A stretch of DNA of 64,000 nt from Patella vulgata. Its lineage: Eukaryota; Mollusca; Gastropoda; Patellidae. Made by a program: the position numbers and the translations under genes. The notes below the pieces were generated by a model. That model was not told the DNA's origin. It saw only the letters and a program-made list of their open reading frames with translations, and searched no databases. The stretch spans positions 66,609,459 to 66,673,458 of the forward strand of contig NC_065879.2 in NCBI RefSeq assembly GCF_932274485.2, read 5' to 3'. This document shows, one piece after another, positions 53,601 through 61,472 of the stretch. Position 1 is the stretch's first letter. The number at the start of each line of letters is the position of its first letter.

Positions 53601-54419
53601 TATTGATGTAATGAAACTATACACCAAGTTTCATCACTCTCGCTTAATTAGAACTAAAATTATCGTGTCCCAAAGCAACAACCAATCAAATTGCTTATCT
53701 CTGCTTACCCTAAGCAGAAAATGCTCGTCTTCGAAGTCCATCAGGGCATTGACCCAATAAACATCTACATCAAGTTTGAACATTCTAGCTAATTAGAAGG
53801 AGAGTTATAGTGTGGCGGACAGACAGACGGACATACAGACGGACGAACCCATTTTAATAGTCCCCTGCTTTTTTTCGAAATGCGGGGGACAAATTATTTG
53901 CACAGAAATAAATACGCAGAAATCATCTTTAGGCCTACACATGGCCATTTTTAAAAAATTAAATTCGTAATAAATCATCACCGTACATTTTGATGTTTAA
54001 TCGTCTTAGAAACCAGGCCCTGGACATCAGCAACGTAGCATTCGGTCTTATTAAAATTATGCCAACATTTCATTTTAATGTTTTGGTGAAATATTGCTTG
54101 TTTTCAGAGCGCCACCGAACGTCTGGCTAAACAGAGAGCACAGCAACCCGATGATCCATTGTCGGCTGTTTTACCCCACGAAAGGACTTCATTCAGTGCC
54201 CCACAATCAGTTATCTATAATGAAATTTCTGAGAATCAAAGTACCACTGGCGAACAAGATTCCATTTACATCAATATTCCCGAAACACAGACAGGCCACT
54301 ATCAGAACATTTCACTTGACGAGAACGAATATGTAAACGATGGCTTTATTGCAGATTTCAAGTCCAAACGGACTAATAATGATGAACAACAAATTTACCA
54401 AAACCAAGATGTGTCGTAA
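41605..54419 (+). CDS. Receptor paralogue 2: furin-like/Ser-Thr ectodomain, one TM, five Y-x-N sites
   Basis: Exons 41605-41658, 48169-48711, 49168-49356 and 54108-54419, all phase 0, give about 365 residues. The architecture copies gene 1: signal peptide, CCLC-type N-terminal cysteines, a shorter Ser/Thr linker, the furin-like module with [22 protein letters not shown] starting [11 protein letters not shown], then KFPKKNK. The tail has YENV, YINI, YQNI, YVND and YQNQ, plus YNEI. The N-terminal cysteine region and linker differ strongly from gene 1, whereas the membrane-proximal module is nearly identical. Intron 1 carries a sense LINE. Intron 3 (4.75 kb against 363 bases in gene 1) has swollen with repeats. 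A candidate alternative last exon lies at 50118-50171. The signalling role is inferred from the motifs only. Confidence 0.8.
42027..42200 (+). mobile_element. SINE-B, 5'-truncated after a G-run
   Basis: Starts at 'gtcgcctgtccaacctcgtg', continues with 'cacactgctaaagac', 'cgaattattgaagtgaaatt', 'ttaaaccccat' and a (CT)n tail. Confidence 0.75.
42317..42443. mobile_element. Short foldback MITE
   Basis: 'aacacagctgtatgggctaa' pairs with 'ttatcccatacaactgtgtt', and the arms continue through 'actggtttattat'. It sits between blocks of the 37-bp minisatellite. Confidence 0.65.
42572..42887 (+). mobile_element. MITE-C copy 2 with TTAA duplication
   Basis: Ends and interior are collinear with 7880-8214 ('ggacaagtaaaataggatgt', 'ggagctgtcaagccagca'). 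It is flanked by TTAA at 42568-42571 and 42888-42891, inserted into a TTAA of the 37-bp minisatellite unit. Confidence 0.8.
43085..45720 (+). mobile_element. LINE, 5'-truncated, in intron 1 of gene 2
   Basis: The long frame 43287-44297 covers the end of the pre-RT linker ('[13 protein letters not shown]') and the RT N-terminal half ('[20 protein letters not shown]', '[15 protein letters not shown]'). '[20 protein letters not shown]' follows in another frame, then FADDTSLY. After that the original frame runs to the stop at 45476, through '[18 protein letters not shown]' and a C-terminal zinc-binding-like stretch ('[17 protein letters not shown]'). Two compensating frameshifts (at the G-run near 44273 and near 44390) and probably one near 43165 separate it from an intact ORF. 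The endonuclease is missing. The 3' end has the hairpin ATTCAGAT-ACAA-ATCTGAAT (45686-45705) and AATAAA. It belongs to the Jockey/I/CR1 side of non-LTR elements; the exact clade was not determined. Confidence 0.85.
45986..46444. mobile_element. hAT-like MITE with 8-bp duplication
   Basis: Ends CATAGGCGTACG and CGTACGCCTATG are perfect inverted repeats. GGTCGAGC (45978-45985) and GGTCGACC (46445-46452) flank it with one mismatch. Long G- and C-runs near each end extend the inverted symmetry. No transposase. Confidence 0.8.
46840..47760 (+). repeat. Dispersed repeat family E in intron 1 of gene 2
   Basis: Units contain 'tatacgcccacatttcggtg', 'gcagttcatccggc', 'gaggctatggtttttatcgg' and 'catgagaggac'. 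The block 46993-47130 is repeated at 47170-47265. Related units occur at 11040-11734. Confidence 0.6.
47961..48095 (+). repeat. Tandem 65-bp duplication before exon 2
   Basis: 'gattttagaatatagaattt' and its surroundings occur twice in direct order about 65 bp apart. Confidence 0.8.
48169..48711 (+). CDS. Gene 2 exon 2 (ectodomain and TM)
   Basis: The acceptor 'ttattttttag' precedes GGTATATCGCC and the donor is ACGATG|gtaagt. It encodes 181 residues, from [10 protein letters not shown] through '[16 protein letters not shown]', the furin-like module and the TM helix. Confidence 0.9.
49168..49356 (+). CDS. Gene 2 exon 3 (cytoplasmic, YENV)
   Basis: The acceptor 'atattgcag' and donor TGTCAG|gtaaac bound 63 codons. 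It holds the charged stretch [15 protein letters not shown], then DYENVP, and ends RYTKDPCQ. Confidence 0.85.
49850..50100 (+). repeat. Degenerate 50-60-bp intronic repeat
   Basis: Four to five units with 'ttactggttaatc', 'gactcg' and 'gatcttaa.gtctg'. A single related unit lies in intron 3 of gene 1 (about 35800-35900). Confidence 0.6.
50118..50171 (+). CDS. Candidate alternative last exon of gene 2
   Basis: 'tgatttgaattgcag' is a good acceptor. The following phase-0 codons read [17 protein letters not shown] and then TAA, and AATAAA overlaps the stop. Splicing exon 3 here would give a protein of about 279 residues with YENV but without YINI, YQNI, YVND and YQNQ. It has no counterpart in gene 1. 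Support is sequence-only. Confidence 0.4.
   Translation, partial: SYIRNKPTVMSPAEIPK
50723..50915 (+). mobile_element. SINE-A, 5'-truncated, 12-bp duplication
   Basis: Body from 'tggtcccgtgtacacattgg' to the CATTT tail. TTCCAAAGTCTC is found at 50711-50722 and 50916-50927. Inserted into a 145-bp array unit. Confidence 0.9.
50990..53297. mobile_element. 2.3-kb TA-flanked transposon with 173-bp inverted repeats
   Basis: CTGTCTGATTCATCGTAAAT (from 50990) and ATTTACGATGAATCAGACAG (to 53297) begin long inverted repeats (to about 51165 and from about 53125). TA lies on both sides, and the interrupted 145-bp unit resumes after it. The interior holds inverted GGTCCGAGT/ACTCGGACC minisatellites (51950-52010, 52860-53010), a 125-bp tandem duplication (52083-52332) and about four 65-bp units (52630-52870). 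No transposase recognised. Confidence 0.75.
54108..54419 (+). CDS. Gene 2 exon 4 (cytoplasmic tail, stop)
   Basis: The acceptor 'tgttttcag' precedes AGCGCCACCGAACG. It encodes SATERLAKQ, then VIYNEIS, SIYINIP, GHYQNIS, NEYVNDG and QIYQNQDVS before TAA. The poly-proline patch of gene 1 is not present. Confidence 0.9.
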   Translation, partial: SATERLAKQRAQQPDDPLSAVLPHERTSFSAPQSVIYNEISENQSTTGEQDSIYINIPETQTGHYQNISLDENEYVNDGFIADFKSKRTNNDEQQIYQNQDVS

Positions 54420-54944
54420 AAAGTTCACCATTAGCACTTTCCTTAATTTGCCAAATTTTGTAATTTACATTCTCACCTAGGATTGACATTATCTTTTGTC
54501 ACCATATATTGTTATTACTTCTATGTTGTACTATGAATATACACTAGAGGCTATTGTTATTGCCTCTATAATGTACTGTCAAATTGCAGAAGATGCTATT
54601 GTTATTGCTTGTTGTGACACCCTCATTTGTTTAAACGTATCTTCTTGTTAAGCGAATGAAAAGTCTTAGTCAGTTTCCCTTATGAAAAAGGCATGGGTAT
54701 ATTAATGTTTCTAGAAAATGTTTTCAGAATTTTTAAAAATTTCGTTCTTAATGATAGGCTTAGTAGTGTCTCAGCTTTCATAACAACAATGCGTATCTTT
54801 GTCTTATTGTGCGAATGAATGTCGTTCTCTGGCTGTAGTGGAATACCGCATTTTATCAGTGAAATAAAAGTGTTATTCCACTGGCTAAAGTAGTCCATGT
54901 TGTTTTTACCTAAAATGATTGTAAAATCATAAAATAAATAGAAC
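54420..54944. other. 3' flank of gene 2
   Basis: Bases 54505-54620 hold a few units of the minisatellite that is expanded after gene 1. AATAAA occurs near 54863 and 54932. No further coding sequence was seen. Confidence 0.5.
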
Positions 54945-55093
54945 ATTTGTCGTTTTGTCGTGAATAACATATTTTATTTCATCTCTAAGCAAGAAAACGT
55001 TTATATTTTCACTCATGCTACGCATTCGTGAAAATATAAGTTTTCTTGCTTCTCGATGAAATAAAATATGTTATTCACGACAAAACGACAAAT
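54945..55093. mobile_element. Foldback palindrome
   Basis: 'atttgtcgttttgtcgtgaa' pairs with 'ttcacgacaaaacgacaaat'. The arms are about 70 nt and near-perfect, with a short loop around 'atgctacgcat'. Confidence 0.8.
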
Positions 55094-56448
55094 ATCCTCT
55101 ATATAATCGTCTTATAAAGTATTTTGTAAATAATTTTAAATAATTGCATTAGCCTAGTATTTTATGAAGTTGATTTCCTCATTGATGATATGGATAGATA
55201 AAAGATGTTTATAGTAGCAGGGGTGGATCCAGGATTTTTTGCAGGAGGGGGTTTGCCAGGATCCTGTTAAGGAAATTTGATAGATGACAATGTATGATGC
55301 CATCATCGTCTCTAAATTACGTAGGTATACATACACAATAAGCTTTTTAAAGAGAGAAATCCAACACCCAGTTCGCCCCCAATCTTTATAATGAATCAAT
55401 AGGATTACATTGTGATTCAATTTCATTGATGCAAACCATTAATTGTGATATCACACGCCTGTATCATTATTTCGCGCTTTGAATATACTAACAATACTAG
55501 CAATACAGAATAACATTATTTATTTGCTGCTTGTGTATATTATGATGTGTGTTCCTTATTGATAATGAAATAATGGCCTACCATACATCATCACCTCGTT
55601 ATTGGGATGAAAGCGCTCTTTTTATTCATCATTGAAATATATTTATTAATAATAAATATTTTACTATATTTTTTACGATTTGTGAAATTATATATATATA
55701 TTATATATTATATATTTGATATATTTTAAATTATGTAAGCTGTGTATATATTTTTCCTATGATTTGTAAATTTATACTAACGGTGCACGGGATAGTCATG
55801 CCAGTATCCGGAAGGAGAAGTCAACCAAAATTTATTGCTGAATATCAGAGACCAAACGATTCTCAATTTTAGATCTTTAAACCAACACAGAAGTATATGT
55901 TTAGTAATGTAATCACATATGGGTTTTTTTTTAAATTAAATGATAAAAATACGAAAAGATATTTTATAAGACACAAGATAATTTGTTCGCGTATCACAAT
56001 GTCAAAAATGTAAAGACTGCTGCTGTGTAATTAGGCACATCTGTAACACTATTAGTGATAACAGTATATCAGTTTAGTAAATATAGCATTTATTTACAAC
56101 AGGAACAGAATATCAACAGATACTTAAATACAACAGGAACATCAACAATACAGGATAGTCGGACCGCGGACTCCATCTTCTAGTGGCAGTGATGAGCCCT
56201 CTAAAGTCCGAGACCCTCCATCGGATTTTCAAAGTCCTGGACATTGGGACCACTTTAATCCATGATCACATAAAATAGTCTGATTTCTTGATTGAATCTC
56301 GTATTATCGTCTGGTTCTTACAGTGTTCTACGTTCGTCATAAATCGACTACGTGTGACGTACGGCCTGCGCGGATACGATCGTTGATGTTGTTACAACTT
56401 ACATCCATATGTGTGGAATAATGCTGCCTAAGTTCTGGTCACGTGTGT
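55094..56448. other. Mostly unassigned; a hAT-like end and a CpG-rich stretch
   Basis: Bases 55212-55262 ('caggggtggatccagga', 'caggagggggtttgcc') match a hAT MITE terminus related to 39157-39355. Bases 56155-56420 are richer in CpG and less repetitive than the surroundings, and an AATAAA in minus sense lies near 56090. A minus-strand gene end is conceivable, but no coherent protein was found. Confidence 0.4.
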
Positions 56449-56722
56449 TGGAGAGAGAGAGGGGGGGGGGGCGGGTGACGTCCACTCGACACAAACTAGG
56501 TCATTTCAGGACTAAGACATGGTTCAATTTTATTTCAATAATTCGCTAGAGCGTAGGGGTCTTTAGCATTAGGATGAAACCGGATGACCCGGAGAAAACC
56601 CACGAGGTTGGACAGGCGAACCTACTCCCTGTCATGTACAAGGGGGGAATTAAACCACGTCACTTGACTCAATGACAGTCCTCATGATCCATCACGCACG
56701 CGTTAACACCCCCCCCCCGTCA
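56449..56722 (-). mobile_element. SINE-B copy
   Basis: Near-complete minus copy: (GA)n/G-run tail side, 'gtccactcgacacaaactag', 'cacgaggttggacaggcga', 'cttgactcaatgacag', ending in a C-run. Confidence 0.75.
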
Positions 56723-56964
56723 TCTCATTGGCTGTGAGTTTGCATGAATACTAGGATTCTAACCCCCAATCATTTAAAAGGTTGCATCCTTAGATGGTGT
56801 AATTTTTTTTTTAAAATGACCCCAAAATAAAAACAATATATATTTACCGTTTATTTGTAACACGACGACTTGCTGATTTTGGGGTTCCTTCCACTCCGTG
56901 CAACTGATTAGTGTGTAGGTGTGTCATTATATTCAGGATTGTACCGCAATTGCGCAACATAATA

Positions 56965-57633
56965 TACTCTTCAAAAAAAGTAGGGGATATTGAAATGCAA
57001 ATACCTATGCAGGTTGTGATATGATAAATATTCATGGCCACTTGACATGCTTTGAGAGTATGTTCACACATGAAGAACTTATCGCCCCAACAGAACCACT
57101 GAGCTGCACATGCGACACGCTATAGCGCCATACACGTGGGAGGGGTTCATTGTCAAATTTGACACTTCAAGGAAGGGTTGATGAAAACTGCCGCGTGCCG
57201 GTTTGCCTATCCATGTTTGCTTTCCTATCGGTTCTGGCATAAGATTTACTGTTTAGCGTATCTTTGCTTTAGTGTGTTACGTTTAATTTGATCTGGAGAC
57301 GTGTTCGTCGACGTCAACGTCAACCGACAACACTGCAAGAATTGGCCGTGGCACTGCAAGAGGAATGGGTCAGGTTGCTGAATGTCTGAGGATTGGTGGA
57401 GCAATTACTCATTATTAAGACAAAAATCAAAAACGTCCATTTTCACTTTTGACGGTGTATCCCTTTACGAGTGAAATGGGGCCGTCAGATTAGCCGCCCA
57501 TAGGAACTGTTTATGTTCATGCGTAGGCAATTGGCCTGTTATTAACATAGACTGGTCATCTCTTATAAAAACAGCAGTGCATTTCCGCAGTTTTGTATTG
57601 TTTCTGAATATCCCCTACTCTTTTTCAAGAGTA
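56965..57633 (+). mobile_element. Tc1-like transposon remnant
   Basis: Ends TACTCTTCAAAAAAAGTAGG and CCTACTCTTTTTCAAGAGTA are inverted repeats flanked by TA. Bases 57285-57386 encode 'IWRRVRRRQ' and 'TTLQELAVALQEEW', the C-terminal end typical of Tc1-like transposases. Most of the transposase gene is deleted (669 bp in total). Confidence 0.8.
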
Positions 57634-57635
57634 TA

Positions 57636-58194
57636 TTATGATAAAAGGATTGGTGAGATAATTCATTTTTTAAACGTTTATCATAACATTGTCGTCAAAA
57701 TCTTTATCTTATAGACTTCAACCCTTTAGTGACTTGGCCTAATATTGCACTGCAAAATCCTCCGATCTACCGGCTTGGATTCAGTCCGATTACAAAAGAG
57801 ACCAACCGATAGGTAGCATATAGGTGGCACATGGTTGTTTTATCGAATGTTGTGGAATTTCCAGTTCATTATATGTGTGTTAATACTGAACCTGAATGGA
57901 ACCAAACAATTTTAGGACTGGTAGTTTTTCAGAGCTTAACCTTTCAGAATATTGTCGGGATTAAAAATCGTTCAGCGCCTTTAATGATAGGGTAGAAATG
58001 AAATTTAAAGTCTCGGCAACACAATACATTTTGAGAATTGTGCAGTGCTAAGAAGGAATATTTCCCCCGGAAATCGAAGCAAAACATATGTTTTGAAGAC
58101 CTAGGCTATCCAAATCTTGATTTTGTGTGTGGATTATGTGCATATTAACGATTTGTTTGTAAAATTTCCGCCTTATATATTGGTTGAGTAACCA
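57636..58194. other. Unassigned sequence
   Basis: No open frame of note and no bounded repeat seen. Confidence 0.4.
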
Positions 58195-59280
58195 AACAGT
58201 GAATCGGAACTAACTGCACGTCAAGTCAACTTGACAGTAACTGAGGGCCATGGTCAACTGTACAGCTGAACGCCAAGCCAACTTTACACTAATTGAAATC
58301 GACACTAAGTGAACTCCAAGTTAACTCTACACTAACATGGGGTTAGGGTGGCTAAGAGCCAAGAGGGTAAGACGCTGGCTCGCTAGCCTGAAGGTCGGGT
58401 GTTCGATCCCTGCATTGGCCGAGAAAGTTCATCCAGATTTTCCGGCGTGGTTTCCCCCTTGTCAGTGATGCAGGACAGCTGTCTAGTCGTTCGGATGGGA
58501 CGAAAAACCGAAGTCCCGTGTACACATTGGCGTGCACGTAAAATATCTTGACAGTTGGAATTCGATATAAGAGTAGGCCGTAGTGCCGCTGTCCGTGCAA
58601 AATTTCACTCATAGCAAATGTATGGCGTATGCCCGTCTTCATTAGCCCAGTTCGGAGCAGAACAGTAGGACGTTAAACCCATTTTCATTTCATTTCATTT
58701 CTACACTAACAGGACGCCAACTTGACCCAAACTGAACGTCAAGTCAAATCGACACTAACTAAAATCTAAGTCAATTCGACAGTAACTGCAAGTCAACTCG
58801 ACACAAACTGAAATCCAAGTCAACTCGACACTAACTGAACGGCAAGTTAACTTGACCATAACCGAAATCCAAGCCAACTCTACACTAACTGAACGCCAAG
58901 TCATTTTCACACTAAATGAACATCAAGTCAATTCTACACTAACTAAACTCCAAGTCAACTCCACTCGAGCTGAACGGCAAGACTCAAACTCAAACCCAAT
59001 GCTAACCAATCACCAAGTCAACACTACACTAACTGAAATCTAAGTCAGTTACACTTACTGAGCGACAAGTGAACGTGACAGTAACTGAACATCGGACCTG
59101 TACACTAAATGCACGCCAAGTCTCTACACTAAATGAACGCAAAATTAACTCGACACTAAATGAACGTAAAGTCAACTCGACACTAAATGAACGTAAAGTC
59201 AACTCGACACTAACTGAACACCACATTAACTCGACACTAACTGAACGCTACGGCAATTTGACACTAACTAAACTTAGATC
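58195..59280 (+). repeat. 27-bp minisatellite array
   Basis: The unit is near 'actaactgaacgccaagtca' plus 'actcgac', in about 25 degenerate copies, interrupted once by a SINE-A. Because 27 is divisible by three, open frames appear on both strands (TLTERQVNS-type and SFSVELTLR-type repeats). They are not supported as genes. Confidence 0.85.
58337..58700 (+). mobile_element. SINE-A, full length, with target duplication
   Basis: The best copy in the window: tRNA-like head ('gggtaagacgctggctcgct', box B 'gggtgttcgatccctgc'), body and a CATTT tail. CTACACTAAC lies at 58327-58336 and 58701-58710, but since this is part of the host satellite unit the duplication is slightly ambiguous. Confidence 0.9.
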
Positions 59281-59360
59281 ACCCTAATTTGACATGACAC
59301 AATACTGACATACTGTACATGCAATGGTTGTACAGCCACATAGCCATTTGAAAGGACCAA

Positions 59361-59383
59361 TGAAATGGGGTTTAACATCCTAC
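59361..59383 (-). mobile_element. 23-bp SINE-A insertion
   Basis: TGAAATGGGGTTTAACATCC plus TAC is the extreme 3' end of SINE-A on the minus strand. It is flanked by the 14-bp direct repeat TTTGAAAGGACCAA (59347-59360, 59384-59397). Confidence 0.85.
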
Positions 59384-59477
59384 TTTGAAAGGACCAAGAT
59401 TACATAGTATTACAATCCAATCTTCAATGCTCAAAAAGATGTCATAAGCCTGGAAATGTCCTGGGTTTAAAGAGCTA

Positions 59478-60065
59478 AATCGCTAATATTTTGGACCTAG
59501 AAATTGGCACAAATGAGACACATATAATAATGTAATATGAATTTATATAAACAGTTTTACATTAAATCGTGTCCGTTTTACTGTGAATTGTCATCAGTTA
59601 AGTTCGGCGAAATCTCAACCGCAAGTCAGTTTCTAGCGTCTGGATATTCCAGTCAACACCGATATTATTTATTGCGCATGCTCTCCAAATAAGAATATGA
59701 TATCACCGTTTGACATGACTTGTGGAATATGTGTAGCCTCATTCTGTGAGCACCTTGTTACAAATGGCGCTGAAACGCATTATGGTACACGATTTCAATG
59801 TCGAAGATTTTGGATGATATTGAGTTACGGAAGTCTCAACCGCAAGTCAGTTTCTAGCGTCTGGATATTCCAGTCAACACCGATATTATTTATTGCGCAT
59901 GCTCTCCAAATAAGAATATGATATCACCGTTTGACATGACTTGTGGAATATGTCTAGCCTCATTCTGTGAGCACCTTGTTACAAATGGCGCTGAAACGCA
60001 TTATGGTACACGATTTCAATGTCGAAGATTTTGGATGATATTGAGTTACGGACTTAGCTACTTTA
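59478..60065 (+). repeat. Orphan upstream module M3, internally duplicated
   Basis: Collinear with M1 and M2 ('cacatataataatgtaatat', 'cgatattatttattgcgcat', 'gacttgtggaatatgt', 'acttagctactttaa'). A 221-bp portion is tandemly repeated. No receptor promoter or exon 1 follows in the window. Confidence 0.7.
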
Positions 60066-60072
60066 ACATTGG

Positions 60073-60215
60073 TTGGGAGGGTTGGGATGGCCTAGTGGTC
60101 TAGAGTGCCGCGCTTCGACCTCTGGCTGGCCGGTCACCTCTGGCTTGCGGCTGTGGTTTCGAGCCCTGGTGTGAGCGTATGTGGCATGGAGATAGGGGCG
60201 CCTTCTCAACCTCGT

Positions 60216-60246
<31 letters not shown>

Positions 60247-60365
60247 ACTGCTAAAGACCTCTACGCGCAAGCGAATTATTGAAATAAAATTAAACCATAG
60301 GTTAGTCCCGAAATGACCTAGTTGTGTCGAGTGGACGTTAAACCCCATTTCTCTCTCTCTCTCTC
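60073..60365 (+). mobile_element. SINE-B with 13-bp duplication
   Basis: A complete copy with tRNA-like head ('gggatggcctagtggtct', 'gtggtttcgagccctgg'), body and (CT)n tail. ACTTTAACATTGG lies at 60060-60072 and 60366-60378. It inserted at the edge of module M3. Confidence 0.9.
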
Positions 60366-60393
60366 ACTTTAACATTGGAGTCAGTTGGAGGTC

Positions 60394-60455
60394 TTCATTA
60401 GCCCAGTTCGGAGCAAAACAGTAGGACGTTAAACCCCATTTCATTTCATTTCATT
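60394..60455 (+). mobile_element. SINE-A, 62-bp truncated copy with 13-bp duplication
   Basis: 'ttcattagcccagttcggag' to the CATTT tail, flanked by TCAGTTGGAGGTC (60381-60393 and 60456-60468). Confidence 0.9.
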
Positions 60456-60468
60456 TCAGTTGGAGGTC

Positions 60469-61003
60469 ATATGGGGTGGGATGGTCGGTTATACCAAAAC
60501 AAAACATTTATTGTTAATTTTAACAACTTTATGGAAGTTTATTCATCATTATACATTAATTTTTAAACGACGTTTAGAATTTGACATTTTCACAATTCAG
60601 TATACAATAAATGAAAGAAAGAAAAATATGTATAATATACAATACTATTAATATAACCATTAAGCCTATAAATAGTTTCACTATTAAAAAGAAATTTTAA
60701 AAAAAACAAACAAAAAACAAACAAAAAATTAATAAATTTTGACAAATAAATTGGCTGTACGCCTTTTTAATAAATGCTAAATATACGCAATATTCAATAT
60801 ATTTTTTTATTTTCTTTTTTTTAAAATTGTTTTCTTGTTTTTTTCTTTGGAAATACTTGGACAAATCAGTTTTAAAACAACACTTATTTACAGATATTAG
60901 ATAATTTAAACAAAAATAGTCTTGTTATGTCTGACAGCATAAAAAAAGAAAATACATATTGCTGACTACAACGATTATGGAGATCACAATTTATATGTAT
61001 ATT
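60469..61003. other. AT-rich unassigned sequence
   Basis: Long A- and T-rich runs, no gene or element ends recognised. Confidence 0.5.
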
Positions 61004-61329
61004 CAGGGGCGCCGGAACCCGGGTACACAAATGGTACCCTGCCCTTTTCTTGGGTATACATGTATACCCATGCCCTAATGATGAAAGTTTTCATGATACG
61101 AAAATTGTGAATATTCAGGCTTTTGTCTCTTTCATTATCTTTATTTTAAAGGGTTTTTTTTTTATTATTTTTTTTTGGTGGAATTTGGAATGCTAGAGGC
61201 GCTCTAAACAGCGTTCTTGGAATTGACAAATTTCAAAATTTTCTAGAGGTCGGGAGGAGAGAACCCCTGGACGCCCCCACCCCCCTTATCTTTTGGTAAC
61301 CTGGCCCTCACACCTTTCCGTCGCCCCTG
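61004..61329. mobile_element. hAT-like MITE with 8-bp duplication
   Basis: Ends CAGGGGCGCCGGAA and TTCCGTCGCCCCTG are inverted repeats. TGTATATT (60996-61003) and CGTATATT (61330-61337) flank it with one mismatch. Confidence 0.75.
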
Positions 61330-61349
61330 CGTATATTTATAGGTATTAT

Positions 61350-61472
61350 GTCACCATGACGTTGACAACTTTTCACAAAGATTCAGTTAGTGTACTTGAG
61401 ATTAACATGAACCACTTTTATTCACTGGAATATATCTGAAACTCTGTGAAAAGTTGTCAACGTCATGGTGAC
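61350..61472. repeat. Perfect 28-bp inverted repeat, 67-bp loop
   Basis: GTCACCATGACGTTGACAAC + TTTTCACA (61350-61377) is exactly complementary to 61445-61472. No clear target duplication was seen. It could be a small MITE or a hairpin-forming site. Confidence 0.8.

Larger units (their letters stand above)
50180..53880 (+). repeat. Pearl/HINE-like 145-bp array in intron 3, interrupted
   Basis: Units contain 'accaatcaaattgcttatct', 'ctgcttaccctaagcag' and 'caccaagttt..catt', in two alternating variants. The array runs 50270-50988 and resumes 53299-53810. It ends with a GACAGACAGACGGACAT microsatellite and a hairpin (GTCCCCTGC ... GCGGGGGAC, 53860-53890). The transposon at 50990-53297 splits it. 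Confidence 0.65.

Noticed and set aside
58852-59287. Open frames on both strands as a repetitive protein
   Set aside because: They follow from the 27-bp period. There is no start context, splice signal or codon bias in favour of either strand.
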